64,000 nucleotides of DNA. Origin: Alphaproteobacteria bacterium (lineage in GTDB: Bacteria > Pseudomonadota > Alphaproteobacteria > RF32 > CAG-239). A program made the translations under genes and the position numbers. Each line of letters starts with the position of its first letter. The stretch's first letter is position 1. Location of the stretch: positions 124,001-188,000 of the forward strand of contig CAAGHP010000013.1 in NCBI GenBank assembly GCA_900769705.1, read 5' to 3'. Positions 9,100 through 18,631 of this stretch are shown one piece after another. Under the pieces are notes generated by a model that saw nothing but the letters and a program-made list of their open reading frames with translations, had not been told where the DNA came from and searched no databases.

Positions 9100-10433
9100 G
9101 TGCAGCTATTGTTTTGCAATAAATAAAAAACGCCAATAGCCGCAAACGTCAAGATTTCTGAAAGCGGCATAGCCAGCCAAATTCCTTCAATACCTAAAAT
9201 TTGGGGTAGAAAAATAAAAGCAGGAACCAAAAATACGCCTCCGCGCAGCATGGCAAAAAATGTTGCTGGTTTTATGCGCTCCAAACTTTGAAAATAACCG
9301 ATTACCGTCAGATTCAAAATAAAAAAGCTGAAACCGGTTGCAAAGTATGGAAAACCGGCGATAGCCAATAAAGCAGCCGGATTGTCATTTTGCAGAAACA
9401 GCACAACCATAAAATGCGGAAATACACTAAAAACAAAGGTGGTTAAAACGCCGAACCCTAAAGCTGTTTTCAGGGCTATTTTAAGGGTTTCTTTCACGCG
9501 TTTTAAATTGCAAAGGCCAAAATTGTAGCTGATAATCGGTTGTGCAGATTGAGCAATAGCGTTGCCAACCATAAAAACAAACGGAGCGTAATAGCAGCAG
9601 ACACCAAACGCACCCACGCCATTGTCGCCCAAATATTGCATAAATATATGATTGCCGACAAACATCAAAACCGCCATAGTTGCTTCGCCAAACATGGCAG
9701 ACGAACCGATTCGGCATTGACTGGCTATTTTTTGAGTAAAAAGCGGAAAACCGCGCAGCCCGATTTTTATCGGATAAAGACGCAGAGTTTTAGCCTTACA
9801 CAGCAAATAACCCAATACCAAAACACCACCGATAACCGTAGCCAGTGTAGAAGCAAACGCGGCTCCCATCAATCCCCAACCAAACGGGAACATAAACAGC
9901 CAATCAAAAAAAGTGTTAGCGATAGATTCTATAATAGTAATCCACATTGCCAGTTTAGGCGCGCCATCCAAGCGAATCATAAAAAGTCCCAGTAAAGACC
10001 ACATCAAAAACAAAAAAGACGGCACAATCCACAGAAGATAAGTTTTTACATAATTCAGCAAATATTCGGAAGAACCCAGTAAATAAGCTGTTTTAACGGG
10101 AAATATAAATATCAGCGCCGAAAGAATGACGGCAAAAATAGAAAGAAACAGCAGAGATTGCGAAACGTTCAGGCGCGCCAGTTTAATTTTGCCTTTAGCT
10201 AAAGCCATTGATGCAATAACCGAGCTGCCGATACCGGACATCAGCCCGATACCGGTAAAAACCATAAACAGCGGCGCGGTGATGTTGATGGCGGCAATGC
10301 CGTTGCTGCCCACGCTGTGCCCCACAAACATACCATCAATAGCTGTAATGGCGCTCATGCTAATCATTCCAAGCAAAGTCGGAATAAAAATTTTTTTAAA
10401 TAACGTTGAAATTTTTTCTGTTCCAAAGTTCAT
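9084..10433 (-). CDS. MATE-family multidrug/metabolite exporter
   Basis: MATE proteins export cationic drugs or metabolites in exchange for Na+ or H+. About twelve hydrophobic segments span the 449-aa protein, the usual family size, with the paired N- and C-lobes (MISMSAITAIDGMFVGHSVG near the start). I chose ATG 10433, preceded by GGTGAT, instead of the in-frame 10466 codon, which lies inside the leader hairpin. It is the intact paralogue of the remnant at 6813. The leader carries an intrinsic terminator just upstream of the start, so expression may be attenuated. The substrate cannot be inferred. Confidence 0.88.
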   Translation of the reverse strand: MNFGTEKISTLFKKIFIPTLLGMISMSAITAIDGMFVGHSVGSNGIAAINITAPLFMVFTGIGLMSGIGSSVIASMALAKGKIKLARLNVSQSLLFLSIFAVILSALIFIFPVKTAYLLGSSEYLLNYVKTYLLWIVPSFLFLMWSLLGLFMIRLDGAPKLAMWITIIESIANTFFDWLFMFPFGWGLMGAAFASTLATVIGGVLVLGYLLCKAKTLRLYPIKIGLRGFPLFTQKIASQCRIGSSAMFGEATMAVLMFVGNHIFMQYLGDNGVGAFGVCCYYAPFVFMVGNAIAQSAQPIISYNFGLCNLKRVKETLKIALKTALGFGVLTTFVFSVFPHFMVVLFLQNDNPAALLAIAGFPYFATGFSFFILNLTVIGYFQSLERIKPATFFAMLRGGVFLVPAFIFLPQILGIEGIWLAMPLSEILTFAAIGVFYLLQNNSCTKKQP

Positions 10434-10464
10434 AAAATCACCATAAATTAAAGTTAATTTAAAC

Positions 10465-10531
10465 ACAAAAAAGCCGGCATAATAATTGGTTTTACCCAGT
10501 CACCTTATCCGGCTTTTGCCCTCCGATGAGG
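10465..10531 (-). promoter_or_regulatory. Structured leader with terminator hairpin upstream of the MATE gene
   Basis: Read on the minus strand, a small hairpin CCTC-ATCG-GAGG (10531-10520) is followed by a long hairpin, AAAAGCCGGATAA pairing with TTATGCCGGCTTTT, then a T-run that ends about 30 bases before the MATE start. No gene on that strand lies upstream, so the terminator sits in the gene's own leader. That is the arrangement of an attenuator or riboswitch. I could not match it to a known class. Confidence 0.55.
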
Positions 10532-10717
10532 ATTACAAAACATTTTAAGGCTGCATATAATTTAAATAATCACTTGTCAAGCATTTTAACCCGCTGCCGC
10601 TGAATTGTTGCAAAAATATGACAAATCTTGTCTATTTTCCCGAAAACGCTTGCAAACAATGCGCCGGTCTGGTAAAATATAAAAAAAATACATTAAATTC
10701 TATTATGGAGTAAGGTT

Positions 10718-13700
10718 ATGAGTGAACAAGAAGTTACCGGAGCAAGAGTTAAACGCGTGGTATTGGAGGACGGACAGCTTGTTGTTACCGGAACTCGTAA
10801 CCAAGAATATGAATTGGTTGTTTCTCTCAACCATGAAACAGCTCAAAAAATTATGGAAACAGCGGGAATTGATAAAAACAATCCCAATTATGACGCCTAC
10901 TATGCTCAAGCAATGGCGGCAGCGCATCATAATCGACGCTTTAACGGCGATGAAGATACTATGATAAAAGTTTTTGCCAAAGAAATGCAAAAACCTGATA
11001 TGACACCGGAAAAGCTGAAAAATTTTGAGAGAGGCTATCGGAATTATGTGATAGAAGAGCAGCAAAAATATGCAGGTGGAGATTATGCAGATAGGGACCC
11101 AAGTGCTATGCATATTGATGAAGTTATGCAAAACACCGTACGTTCCGGTGTTGAGCTACGTAATAAAATTAACCCGACTTTTCCAGATATTATGTATGAC
11201 AATGGAATGCTGACCGATGTGGTTTTAGATCTATCTGATGAGACAACAGGAAGCTCTGCTATAGGCATTATTAACAATACTGTCGATAAGTATGATAAAT
11301 ACGGAATAAAATTTGATGCCGAAAACAACCAATTTCAAGTTAAAGGTAAGCCTGTTAATGTTCAAAAATTCTACAGCAGCAAAAAGAATCAAATGGATAA
11401 ATTTTTATCTAATATGGAAAAAAACGGCGGATTTGATGCCTCGGATAAAGAACTTTTTGAGGTTATCGAAACCGGTGATTATCAAAAATTTTTAGAATTA
11501 AAAAAACAACGAGGCGGAACTGATAAGCGCAATATGTTTTTGCGTAATGCGTTGAATGATGAAATTTTGTTTGATCGTTTTAGTGAAGAAGTTAAAGGTA
11601 AGGAACATTCTTTAGAAAATATAACAGAAGCAGCAAAAAATCTGAGTGAAGATTATGGTAGTAAATCAAATATCATAAATAAAGAATCTGAGCGAGGTAA
11701 AATATCTTCTGCTCCAAATACAGATTTAAAAGCAAATGAAATTGATAGAATTGTTTTTACAGCCAAGCCATTTCAAGTGGCCTCGCAATCAACCTATCAA
11801 AATTGGATCAGTTGCATGAATGCTGTCGGCTGCAATCATCGTTATGTAGATGATTCTATTGGACAGGGTTCTATTGTAGCCTATGGATATAATTCAAAAA
11901 ATCCACAAAACAAAATATCTCGCTTATTGATACATCCATACATAAATGAAAAAGGAGAAACTCTTTATGTTGTGAATGATAGAATATATGGTGAAAGCAA
12001 TAGTGCTTTTCAAAATAGTGTAAAAGAATTTACAGAAAGTGTAAATCAGGGTAAGAAAGGATTTTTCTTATTCAATACAAATAAAATGGAAAATGCCGAT
12101 GGTCTCTATAATGATAATGGAGGAAAAGCATCTGTTATTTACAATATGGAAAATGTAAAATTATTGGATTTAAGCAACTATAAAGAAATAGCCTTAAAAG
12201 CCATTGATTTATCGTCTGTATCAGAAATAAAATTTCCCGAAAATGTGAAATTTTATGAAAATGTGAAACTGGGAGGAAAGGTAGACCTAAGCAATGTTCA
12301 AGATTTAAAGTTACCTAACATAGACCTATCTCAGGTCAAATCCATTAAATTTCCTGAAAATGTTGAATTTAACAGTGATGTAAAATTAGGCGGAGAAATT
12401 GATTTTAGCAATGTTAAAAATCTTACACTTCAAAATATGGACTTATCAGATGCTAAATCCATTAAATTTCCCGAAAATGTTGAATTTAACAATGATGTAA
12501 AATTAGGCGGAGAAATTGATTTAAGCAATATTAAAGATCTATACATTCAACACACGGATTTATCTAAAGCTAAAAATATTAAATTTCCAGATAATGTCAA
12601 AATTGGTACAGGTGTAAGATTCGGAGGAAATGTTGATTTTAGTAATATTAAAGATCTTAAACTCGAATTTGTGAATTTATCAAACGCAACAAACGTTAAA
12701 TTTCCGGAAAATGTCTCATTAAATTATGTATCTCTTTGCGATAACATCGATTTAAGCAATATTAAAAATCTAGAACTTAAAAATACTGATTTAACTGAAG
12801 TTAAAAATATTAAATTTCCTGAAAACATTAAATTTGCCGACAATGTAAAAATCAATAAAGATACTGATTTAAGTCAAATAAAAAATCTGACAATTGAAGG
12901 TTCTGATAATATTTTTACATCAGAATTTGACGTTTCAAAAGATATTAAATTTCCTGAAAATGTTAAATTTAACAATATAAAATTAAAAGAAAGCACAGAT
13001 TTCCGTAGTATCAAAAATTTAGAGTTAAATAATGTAGATTTATCTCAATGCAAAACAATAATGTTTAATGATAACGTAAAACTAGACGGTTATATAAACT
13101 TAGGAGTCAATAATGATTTAAGTCAAATCAAGAATCTAGAACTAGATGATATAATTTTGTCAGATAATAATGATATTAAATTTCCAGAAAACACTACATT
13201 TAAAGGTAATACAAAATTAAATGGTACCATCGACTTAAGTAATGTTAAAAATCTAGAACTTCAAAACATGGATTTATCTGAAGTTAAAGAAGTTAGGTTT
13301 CCTAAAGATGTTAAATTTAATGGTAATATAATTTTTGGAGGAAGTTTAGACTTCAGCCAAACAAAAAATTTAGATCTAAATGGGGTAGATTTAAGCAACT
13401 CACATTTTGTTAAATTACCAGAAACAGTAAAAATCAGTGATTATACTCAACTCCCTAAAAATATTGATACCAGCAATATTAAAAATTTAGAAATAAATAG
13501 ATACGATGCACTTTCTTATGTTGAAAAAATGGAAATACCAGAAAGTACAAATATAAAAATTACAGGACCTATAGAAGTAAATAACGCTAAATCGTTAAAC
13601 AGACTAAAAAATAGTGATATCTCTGAAGTAAATGCTGTTTTATTATCTGGTGATGTATATTCTCAAATTAAAGAAGATAAAATTACATTACCTGATAATG

Positions 13701-14710
13701 TCCCAATAGTTTGGGAAAAAGATGGTAAAATTTACGGTGTTGCAAATGAACAAGGAAAACAAAAATTAGCAAGTTTATTAGGAGATAATTTTAATGAAAA
13801 AGATTTTATGTCTCCTGAAGAATTTAGTCAAAAAGAAGGTGTAAAATTTGAAACATACGACAGTAAAACGGAAGCCAAACCGCAAGAAGCGGAAGTAAAA
13901 GCTCAAGAGCTCAAAGAAACATTGAAACAGCAAAAAGCTGAAACAAAAACTGTGCAAAATGAAGCTGCAAACAACACTAAAACCACGAATACACCTATGG
14001 CCGCGAATGAAAATACGCCGGAGCTGAAAGAAACGCTGAAAGAGCAGAATAAAGCAGCGCATCAAACAAAGAATATTCCTGCACAAACTCCGGTTGCCAA
14101 CGGCGATTTGCGCAATACTCTGAAAGCACAAAAAGAACACAGCAGCTTAGGCAGCAAAGTTTCCGCCGTAAGCAATAGCATTGACAATACTTTGGAAAAA
14201 GCCGGCAAAGTTCTAAACGATAATGCCGCCGGCCGAGCAATTAACAAGATTGAAGGCTGGCAGCCTAAAAATAAGGTTGTATCAAAAGTTAAGGGAGCTG
14301 TCGGAGTTGTGCCGGCCGCGGTTATAGCCGCCACCGGCGTAACCGCCTACGAGCAATATAAAAGCGGCGATAAAAAAGGCGCTGCCGCCACCATGGCCAA
14401 AGGTACTATCCACGCCACGATTCAGGGCGCGGTCACCGCAGGCGGCATGAATCTGGCGGCAAGAGGCTTGGCCAAAGGCACGGAAAAAGTCGTTACCAAA
14501 GTCACGGAACGCAACCTGACTAAAAAAGTTGCTCAAAAAACTGCCATTAAAACTGCAGAAAAAACAGCTGCTAAAGTGGCTGAAAAAGAGGCGGCCAAAG
14601 TTGCTATAAAAGCCGGTGCCAAAGCAGCAGGCAAAGCAGCCGGCAAGGCTGTTTTGAAGAAAATCCCGTTTGTAAGTCTGGCTGCCGGTGCTTATTTTGC
14701 CTTTGAATGA
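10718..14710 (+). CDS. Giant beta-solenoid repeat protein, putative effector or surface protein
   Basis: A 1330-aa protein with no signal peptide. Residues 1-350 are acidic and helical. Residues about 355-460 form a distinct module (YQNWISCMNAVGC, GSIVAYGYN, SRLLIHPYINEKGETLYVV, YGESNSAFQNSVKEF). Residues about 483-955 hold roughly twelve imperfect 38-39-residue repeats built on DLSNIKNLELxNxDLSxVKxIKFPENVKF, which should form a beta-solenoid. Two KETLK/RNTLK charged repeats and a Gly/Ala-rich hydrophobic and Lys/Ala tail follow. The RBS is GGAGTAAGG. The reading stops at TGA 14708-14710 but coding character continues in frame to 15076. The repeat part is more AT-rich than the flanks. A secreted effector or surface protein is a guess from architecture. 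Confidence 0.8.
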   Translation: MSEQEVTGARVKRVVLEDGQLVVTGTRNQEYELVVSLNHETAQKIMETAGIDKNNPNYDAYYAQAMAAAHHNRRFNGDEDTMIKVFAKEMQKPDMTPEKLKNFERGYRNYVIEEQQKYAGGDYADRDPSAMHIDEVMQNTVRSGVELRNKINPTFPDIMYDNGMLTDVVLDLSDETTGSSAIGIINNTVDKYDKYGIKFDAENNQFQVKGKPVNVQKFYSSKKNQMDKFLSNMEKNGGFDASDKELFEVIETGDYQKFLELKKQRGGTDKRNMFLRNALNDEILFDRFSEEVKGKEHSLENITEAAKNLSEDYGSKSNIINKESERGKISSAPNTDLKANEIDRIVFTAKPFQVASQSTYQNWISCMNAVGCNHRYVDDSIGQGSIVAYGYNSKNPQNKISRLLIHPYINEKGETLYVVNDRIYGESNSAFQNSVKEFTESVNQGKKGFFLFNTNKMENADGLYNDNGGKASVIYNMENVKLLDLSNYKEIALKAIDLSSVSEIKFPENVKFYENVKLGGKVDLSNVQDLKLPNIDLSQVKSIKFPENVEFNSDVKLGGEIDFSNVKNLTLQNMDLSDAKSIKFPENVEFNNDVKLGGEIDLSNIKDLYIQHTDLSKAKNIKFPDNVKIGTGVRFGGNVDFSNIKDLKLEFVNLSNATNVKFPENVSLNYVSLCDNIDLSNIKNLELKNTDLTEVKNIKFPENIKFADNVKINKDTDLSQIKNLTIEGSDNIFTSEFDVSKDIKFPENVKFNNIKLKESTDFRSIKNLELNNVDLSQCKTIMFNDNVKLDGYINLGVNNDLSQIKNLELDDIILSDNNDIKFPENTTFKGNTKLNGTIDLSNVKNLELQNMDLSEVKEVRFPKDVKFNGNIIFGGSLDFSQTKNLDLNGVDLSNSHFVKLPETVKISDYTQLPKNIDTSNIKNLEINRYDALSYVEKMEIPESTNIKITGPIEVNNAKSLNRLKNSDISEVNAVLLSGDVYSQIKEDKITLPDNVPIVWEKDGKIYGVANEQGKQKLASLLGDNFNEKDFMSPEEFSQKEGVKFETYDSKTEAKPQEAEVKAQELKETLKQQKAETKTVQNEAANNTKTTNTPMAANENTPELKETLKEQNKAAHQTKNIPAQTPVANGDLRNTLKAQKEHSSLGSKVSAVSNSIDNTLEKAGKVLNDNAAGRAINKIEGWQPKNKVVSKVKGAVGVVPAAVIAATGVTAYEQYKSGDKKGAAATMAKGTIHATIQGAVTAGGMNLAARGLAKGTEKVVTKVTERNLTKKVAQKTAIKTAEKTAAKVAEKEAAKVAIKAGAKAAGKAAGKAVLKKIPFVSLAAGAYFAFE

Positions 14711-15076
14711 GCAAAAGACGGCGAGTGGGGAAAAGCCGGATGCGAACTACTTTCTGGCGCTGCAGGGTGTGTTCCCGGTGTTGGCACAGCTGCAAGTACG
14801 GCTATTGACTGCGGCTTGGCCGTGTCTGATGCCAAACAAGCCGTAGATAAAGTCAAAAAGCAGCAAAATCAACAACAGCAGAAACAGACTAAAAAATCTC
14901 CTGAGCAAATCAAACAGGAACAAAAGAAAAAAGCTGCAATGGCCAAACGTGCCGAAGAGTTGCGCAACACTAAACCTGGGCAAAGCCAAAAGAAACCGGC
15001 TCCGGCGAAAAAACAGCCGCAAAAACCGGTTGAAAAAGGCGTATGGGATAAGTTTACGGACTGGTTCTCCAGATAA
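14711..15076 (+). pseudogene. In-frame continuation of the giant repeat protein after a TGA codon
   Basis: The frame of the 1330-aa protein continues for 121 codons after TGA 14708-14710. It reads AKDGEWGKAGCELLSGAAGC, then VPGVGTAASTAIDCGLAVSD, then a Gln/Lys-rich and Pro/Lys-rich tail ending DKFTDWFSR. A relic of the same tail at 51537-51667 has Arg (CGT) exactly at the TGA position, so the TGA is most simply a C-to-T change of CGA. No good ATG restarts translation; TTG at 14816 is the only nearby candidate. Readthrough is possible but unproven. Confidence 0.75.
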
Positions 15077-15085
15077 TACAAATAT

Positions 15086-15111
15086 CGGGCAGATAAACTT
15101 CTGCCCGTTTT
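15086..15111 (+). terminator. Intrinsic terminator after the giant repeat gene
   Basis: CGGGCAG pairs with CTGCCCG around an eight-base loop and is followed by TTTT. It lies ten bases after the TAA that ends the extended frame, which supports 15076 as the original gene end. Confidence 0.75.
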
Positions 15112-15346
15112 CCATATCCAGAAAAAATCTCGTTTTGAACAGCCCAAGTTCCGGCAGGACATTGACAGTCTTATCAGTACGGGCAAAAACATAGCTTTTG
15201 TGTTACATTGTAATACAGAATACAGTTGCCATATTGGGCATCTCACCGTAACGGGTGGATGCCAGTGAATAAGGCATATACCCAATAGCTGGGCTATTTT
15301 TCGTACTGATAATAGTGTCAATGTCCACCAACCTTGCAAAAGGTGG

Positions 15347-15907
15347 GTGAAATTGTTTTGGCTGATAGGCTGTTTCACTTTGGGTAAAACCTGTGCTTTT
15401 CTTGGCAATGATTACGATAAGATATGCGGCAAACCTTGTTGGCATCGTACGCCTGAAAGATTAAAAGAGCGAATTAAGGCTGAAATCATCAATTTAATTG
15501 AAAATGAAGATGTTACCGAGTTTCTGGTCGGCGGGCTTGGCGGCTATGAAAAAGATGCCTATGATACGGTTTTTGAGGTGCAGAAAGACTATCCGAACAT
15601 TCGTATAATACTTGTTATCTCAAAAATAACGGAGCTTCACGAGGTCGGCGAATGCGATGCACACTATGTTCACCAGCGAAGACCTTGCGATGATTGGATT
15701 TACCCCGACAAATGCGCCACAGGCTATAGAAGGCTTTGTATCGTCTATCGCAACCGTTACATCATAGAAAACACCGACTTCATTATCGCTTATAACCGAT
15801 ACGAAGGCAAAGCCTATGAATTCTGCAAACAAGCTAGGGGTAAAGGTGTAACTGTTATTGAGCTTGTGGGAAGAAAAATAGATTGTGAGAGAGATATATT
15901 ACCTTGA
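15347..15907 (+). CDS. SLOG-family (DUF1273/YpsA-like) nucleotide-binding protein
   Basis: The 186-aa frame has the Rossmann-like layout of SLOG proteins: KTCAFLGNDYDKI at the start, a helix, EFLVGGLGGYEKDAYDTV (glycine-rich ligand loop), YPNIRIILVIS, then a C-terminal NTDFIIAYNRYEGKAYEF. SLOG domains bind nucleotides or nucleotide-derived signals and are frequent in defence and phage-related loci. The start is uncertain: GTG 15347 has GGTGG directly before it, while TTG 15380 begins exactly at the domain edge. It is the first gene of the accessory island. Confidence 0.7.
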   Translation: MKLFWLIGCFTLGKTCAFLGNDYDKICGKPCWHRTPERLKERIKAEIINLIENEDVTEFLVGGLGGYEKDAYDTVFEVQKDYPNIRIILVISKITELHEVGECDAHYVHQRRPCDDWIYPDKCATGYRRLCIVYRNRYIIENTDFIIAYNRYEGKAYEFCKQARGKGVTVIELVGRKIDCERDILP

Positions 15908-15964
15908 AATGCTAATATTTTGATGTATTATGATTATAATATCTAGCAATATGAGGTACACATC

Positions 15965-17457
15965 ATGGTATTACGCAAAAATAACAAATCTCTTACAAAA
16001 ACAGAAATTAGTATTATTAAACGCTTACACAATGATGGTATGAATAATCAAGAAATTCTTGGAGTAATAAACTCAAAAAAGCTAATACTAACCCCGGAAG
16101 AATCAGCGAAGTAATTAAAAATAAAAAAGGTGCGGATGTTTTGCCCGCAAACGAAAATGAGCTTAAGCTATTTCTAGATAAACAAAAAACAATAACCGAT
16201 ATATCTCCAGTATCAGATAAAGCTTTAGAAAAAATACTTCGTTTGAAGCAAGATGATATTTTAGATATAGATGAAACAACAATATTTGAATGTAAGGAAA
16301 CGTTTAATGCAGATACGAAATCTTTAATAAAACCATTAGTCTCGTTTGCAAATAATAAAGGGGGTTACATATTATATGGGGTTAAGGATTCCGTATGGAA
16401 AGTAGTTGGATTATCAAATACAAAATTAGAAGCTTTTAATAAGTGGGATGTGGAAAAATTAAGTGGGTGTATATTTGATTATGCAGGATGTGGTCTAGAG
16501 ATTAGAAAATGCACATATACAATCAGCGGTAAGAATATTGGAATCATATATGTTTTTCAAGCCCAAAAGCGTCCAATCATTATGACAAAAAATGATGGAG
16601 ATATCTCAACAGGACAAATCTATTATAGATATCCCTCTTCTAGTAGATTAATAGGAAGCACAGAGCTAGATAATATTATAGAAGAACGAATTAATTCTAT
16701 GATATCAACGACATTGTCTAGGCATATTGAAAATATTATAAAGAACGGAATAGAAAATACAGCTATATTAAACATCCAGACAGGAGAGGTTGAAGGAAAG
16801 TCTGGAAGTTTTGTTATAGATGAAACTTTATTACCTAAAATTCAATTTATAAAAGAAGGAGAATTTGTTGAAAAGAAAGGAGCCCCAGCATTAAAATTAA
16901 TCGGAGATATACAACCAATAACAGCTATAACGGAGGTTGAAAAGGAAGTGGAAAAATCAATTACCACAAAGATGGTAATTGAGGCATTTGTAAAGCAGAC
17001 AATGGTATCCACTCCTTTAGAATATATCAAAACTGTTGCGTTAGACACAGGAAAATGGATGCCCATTCATTTTTTTATTAGAAAAAGTAAAAAAACGTTG
17101 GATGAGATTAAAATATTTTTAAAAGATTTAATTAGAGCAGAAGGTAAAAATTATCCGCAAGGCACTATAGATATGTTAAGTTCCGAAAAAATTCCTAGTT
17201 GCGGTAGGAAAAGAGATAAAACAAAAATTGAGAGTATAAAACGTAAAGAGATAATGAGTATTACTACTAAAGAAGATGCTTTAACATTCATTGCTAGTGT
17301 TGAAGATGTAAAAAAAGAAGATTTGGATTTGAAATACTGTTTGAAAATACTACAGAGTATTGTTAATCAATTTTGGAATGAAAAGGAAATACAATCAAAA
17401 GTAAAATATTGCTGTGCTTATTTAGATAGGTTGTATTATTATAACGGAAAAATGTAA
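15965..17457 (+). CDS. AlbA_2 (Schlafen-type) domain protein, frameshifted at a slippery heptamer
   Basis: The ATG at 15965 opens a frame reading MVLRKNNKSLTKTEISIIKR... with a helix-turn-helix look (HNDGMNNQEILGVINSKK). It reaches TAA 16112-16114. The -1 frame from GCT 16081 carries on smoothly as ANTNPGRISEVIKNKKGADV and then the AlbA_2 domain (FECKETFNADTKSLIKPLVS, NNKGGYILYGVKD, RYPSSSRLIG) to 17457. The two frames meet exactly at TC-A-AAA-AAG, the classical -1 frameshift heptamer used in dnaX. AlbA_2 proteins bind nucleic acid and are common in defence islands. A TTGAAA-N16-TATTAT promoter lies upstream. It may be programmed frameshifting, a mutation or an assembly error in an A-run. Confidence 0.75.
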
Positions 17458-17505
17458 AATTATGTTTTAACAACTTGATTTGCAACGATCACACTAGTGA
17501 CAAAT

Positions 17506-18498
17506 TTATAGCAATTCCCTAAATCTTTTACAGTTATTCGGGTCAAAAGGCTCATAATTACAACCTTCAATCGGTTTACGCCAAAATGTTCTTTGGAAAT
17601 AGCCTTTACCATCCTTTTGGTATATGTATTCCAAAGCGATAATTCTAGGGTTATCGGAGATAACTTCGTCAAATAAGGAGAAGTGTTTCGGTTTATCCAT
17701 TTGAATACCAAGCTTTGTATATTTCATTGAAGACATTATCCCTGTAATAATATCCGGAACTCTAATAACAGGATCATAAACATAGTCTTTATTGTTTTCA
17801 ATAATTTCTGCAGGCAAATGAAGCCAAAAATCTGTTACTCTTCCCTTTAACAGCCTAGCCAATTTATAATTAACTAAGAAAAACAAGAGACCATTGCAAT
17901 GTGTTGCCATATGATCTCTATCCGAAACCCAATGTGGATGACGACCATTTTCTTTAATTAACAAGAACTCTAAGAGTTGGCTAACAAACTGAGAAACAAA
18001 CTCTATTTGTGCTAATAACCTCCTTGAATGGCTTTTCTGTTTCATATATTCATAAGATTCTCGCAGACACTTATATCTGTCCTTAATATCCTGCGATGAT
18101 TTATCCAAATCTTCTGCTTTTTTATAGTCATTAAGCGTAGTTTCCAATTGTTTCAGCAAATCTTGTTCTTGAACCATATTCTTAAGATTCTCAACAACAA
18201 TGGCTATATGGAAAAAGTACGGCGAATTTTTGAGAAAATTGATGCATCTATCTGGAATATGCGTCATTTTCTTGATGTCACAAGGGATATTAGTTTCAAT
18301 TTCATGAAGAACTTGCCGAACATAATTATACGGAAATATAGTAAAAGTCAGCGCATCCTCTTTTCCTTTATCATCAAAACAATAATCGCTGAGAATACAC
18401 CAATCTGCATTCTTCAGTCCTTTTAAGCCTTTTTTATAAGCATTCCAATCCTCCATAAAGCCGAGAATGCTCTTTGTTAATTGAGTTGTTCTATTCAT
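17506..18498 (-). CDS. Hypothetical protein, 330 aa, divergent from hsdR
   Basis: I do not recognise the family. The protein is soluble, with a helical, charged central part (LKQLETTLNDYKKAEDLDKS, coiled-coil-like) and many aromatic residues. The open frame extends to 18777, but that would overlap hsdR. A promoter on the minus strand (TTGCCG-N18-TATAAT, about 18535-18564) puts the transcript start near 18526, which favours ATG 18498, preceded by GGACTAGAG. It is divergently paired with the restriction genes and sits within the accessory island, so a role tied to defence is possible but only by location. Confidence 0.6.
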   Translation of the reverse strand: MNRTTQLTKSILGFMEDWNAYKKGLKGLKNADWCILSDYCFDDKGKEDALTFTIFPYNYVRQVLHEIETNIPCDIKKMTHIPDRCINFLKNSPYFFHIAIVVENLKNMVQEQDLLKQLETTLNDYKKAEDLDKSSQDIKDRYKCLRESYEYMKQKSHSRRLLAQIEFVSQFVSQLLEFLLIKENGRHPHWVSDRDHMATHCNGLLFFLVNYKLARLLKGRVTDFWLHLPAEIIENNKDYVYDPVIRVPDIITGIMSSMKYTKLGIQMDKPKHFSLFDEVISDNPRIIALEYIYQKDGKGYFQRTFWRKPIEGCNYEPFDPNNCKRFRELL

Positions 18499-18631
18499 CT
18501 CTAGTCCATCCATAGTTTTAAACATGGGTTGAACATTATAAAAAAGCAATATAACGAGCGGCAATTTTTCATTGAAATTTACGATTCTATGTTTTAAACT
18601 CAGCGCACTGTTAATTATGGAGATTTTAATA

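Noticed and set aside
15107..15268. Plus-strand frame reading FRQDIDSLISTGKNIAFVLH and onward
   Set aside because: It looks protein-like but has no start codon or RBS and begins inside a terminator. Possibly a gene remnant, not supportable as a feature.
14869..15408. Long minus-strand open frame of 179 aa
   Set aside because: It is antisense to the clearly coding tail of the giant repeat protein and its terminator, has no RBS, and its composition reflects the opposite strand.
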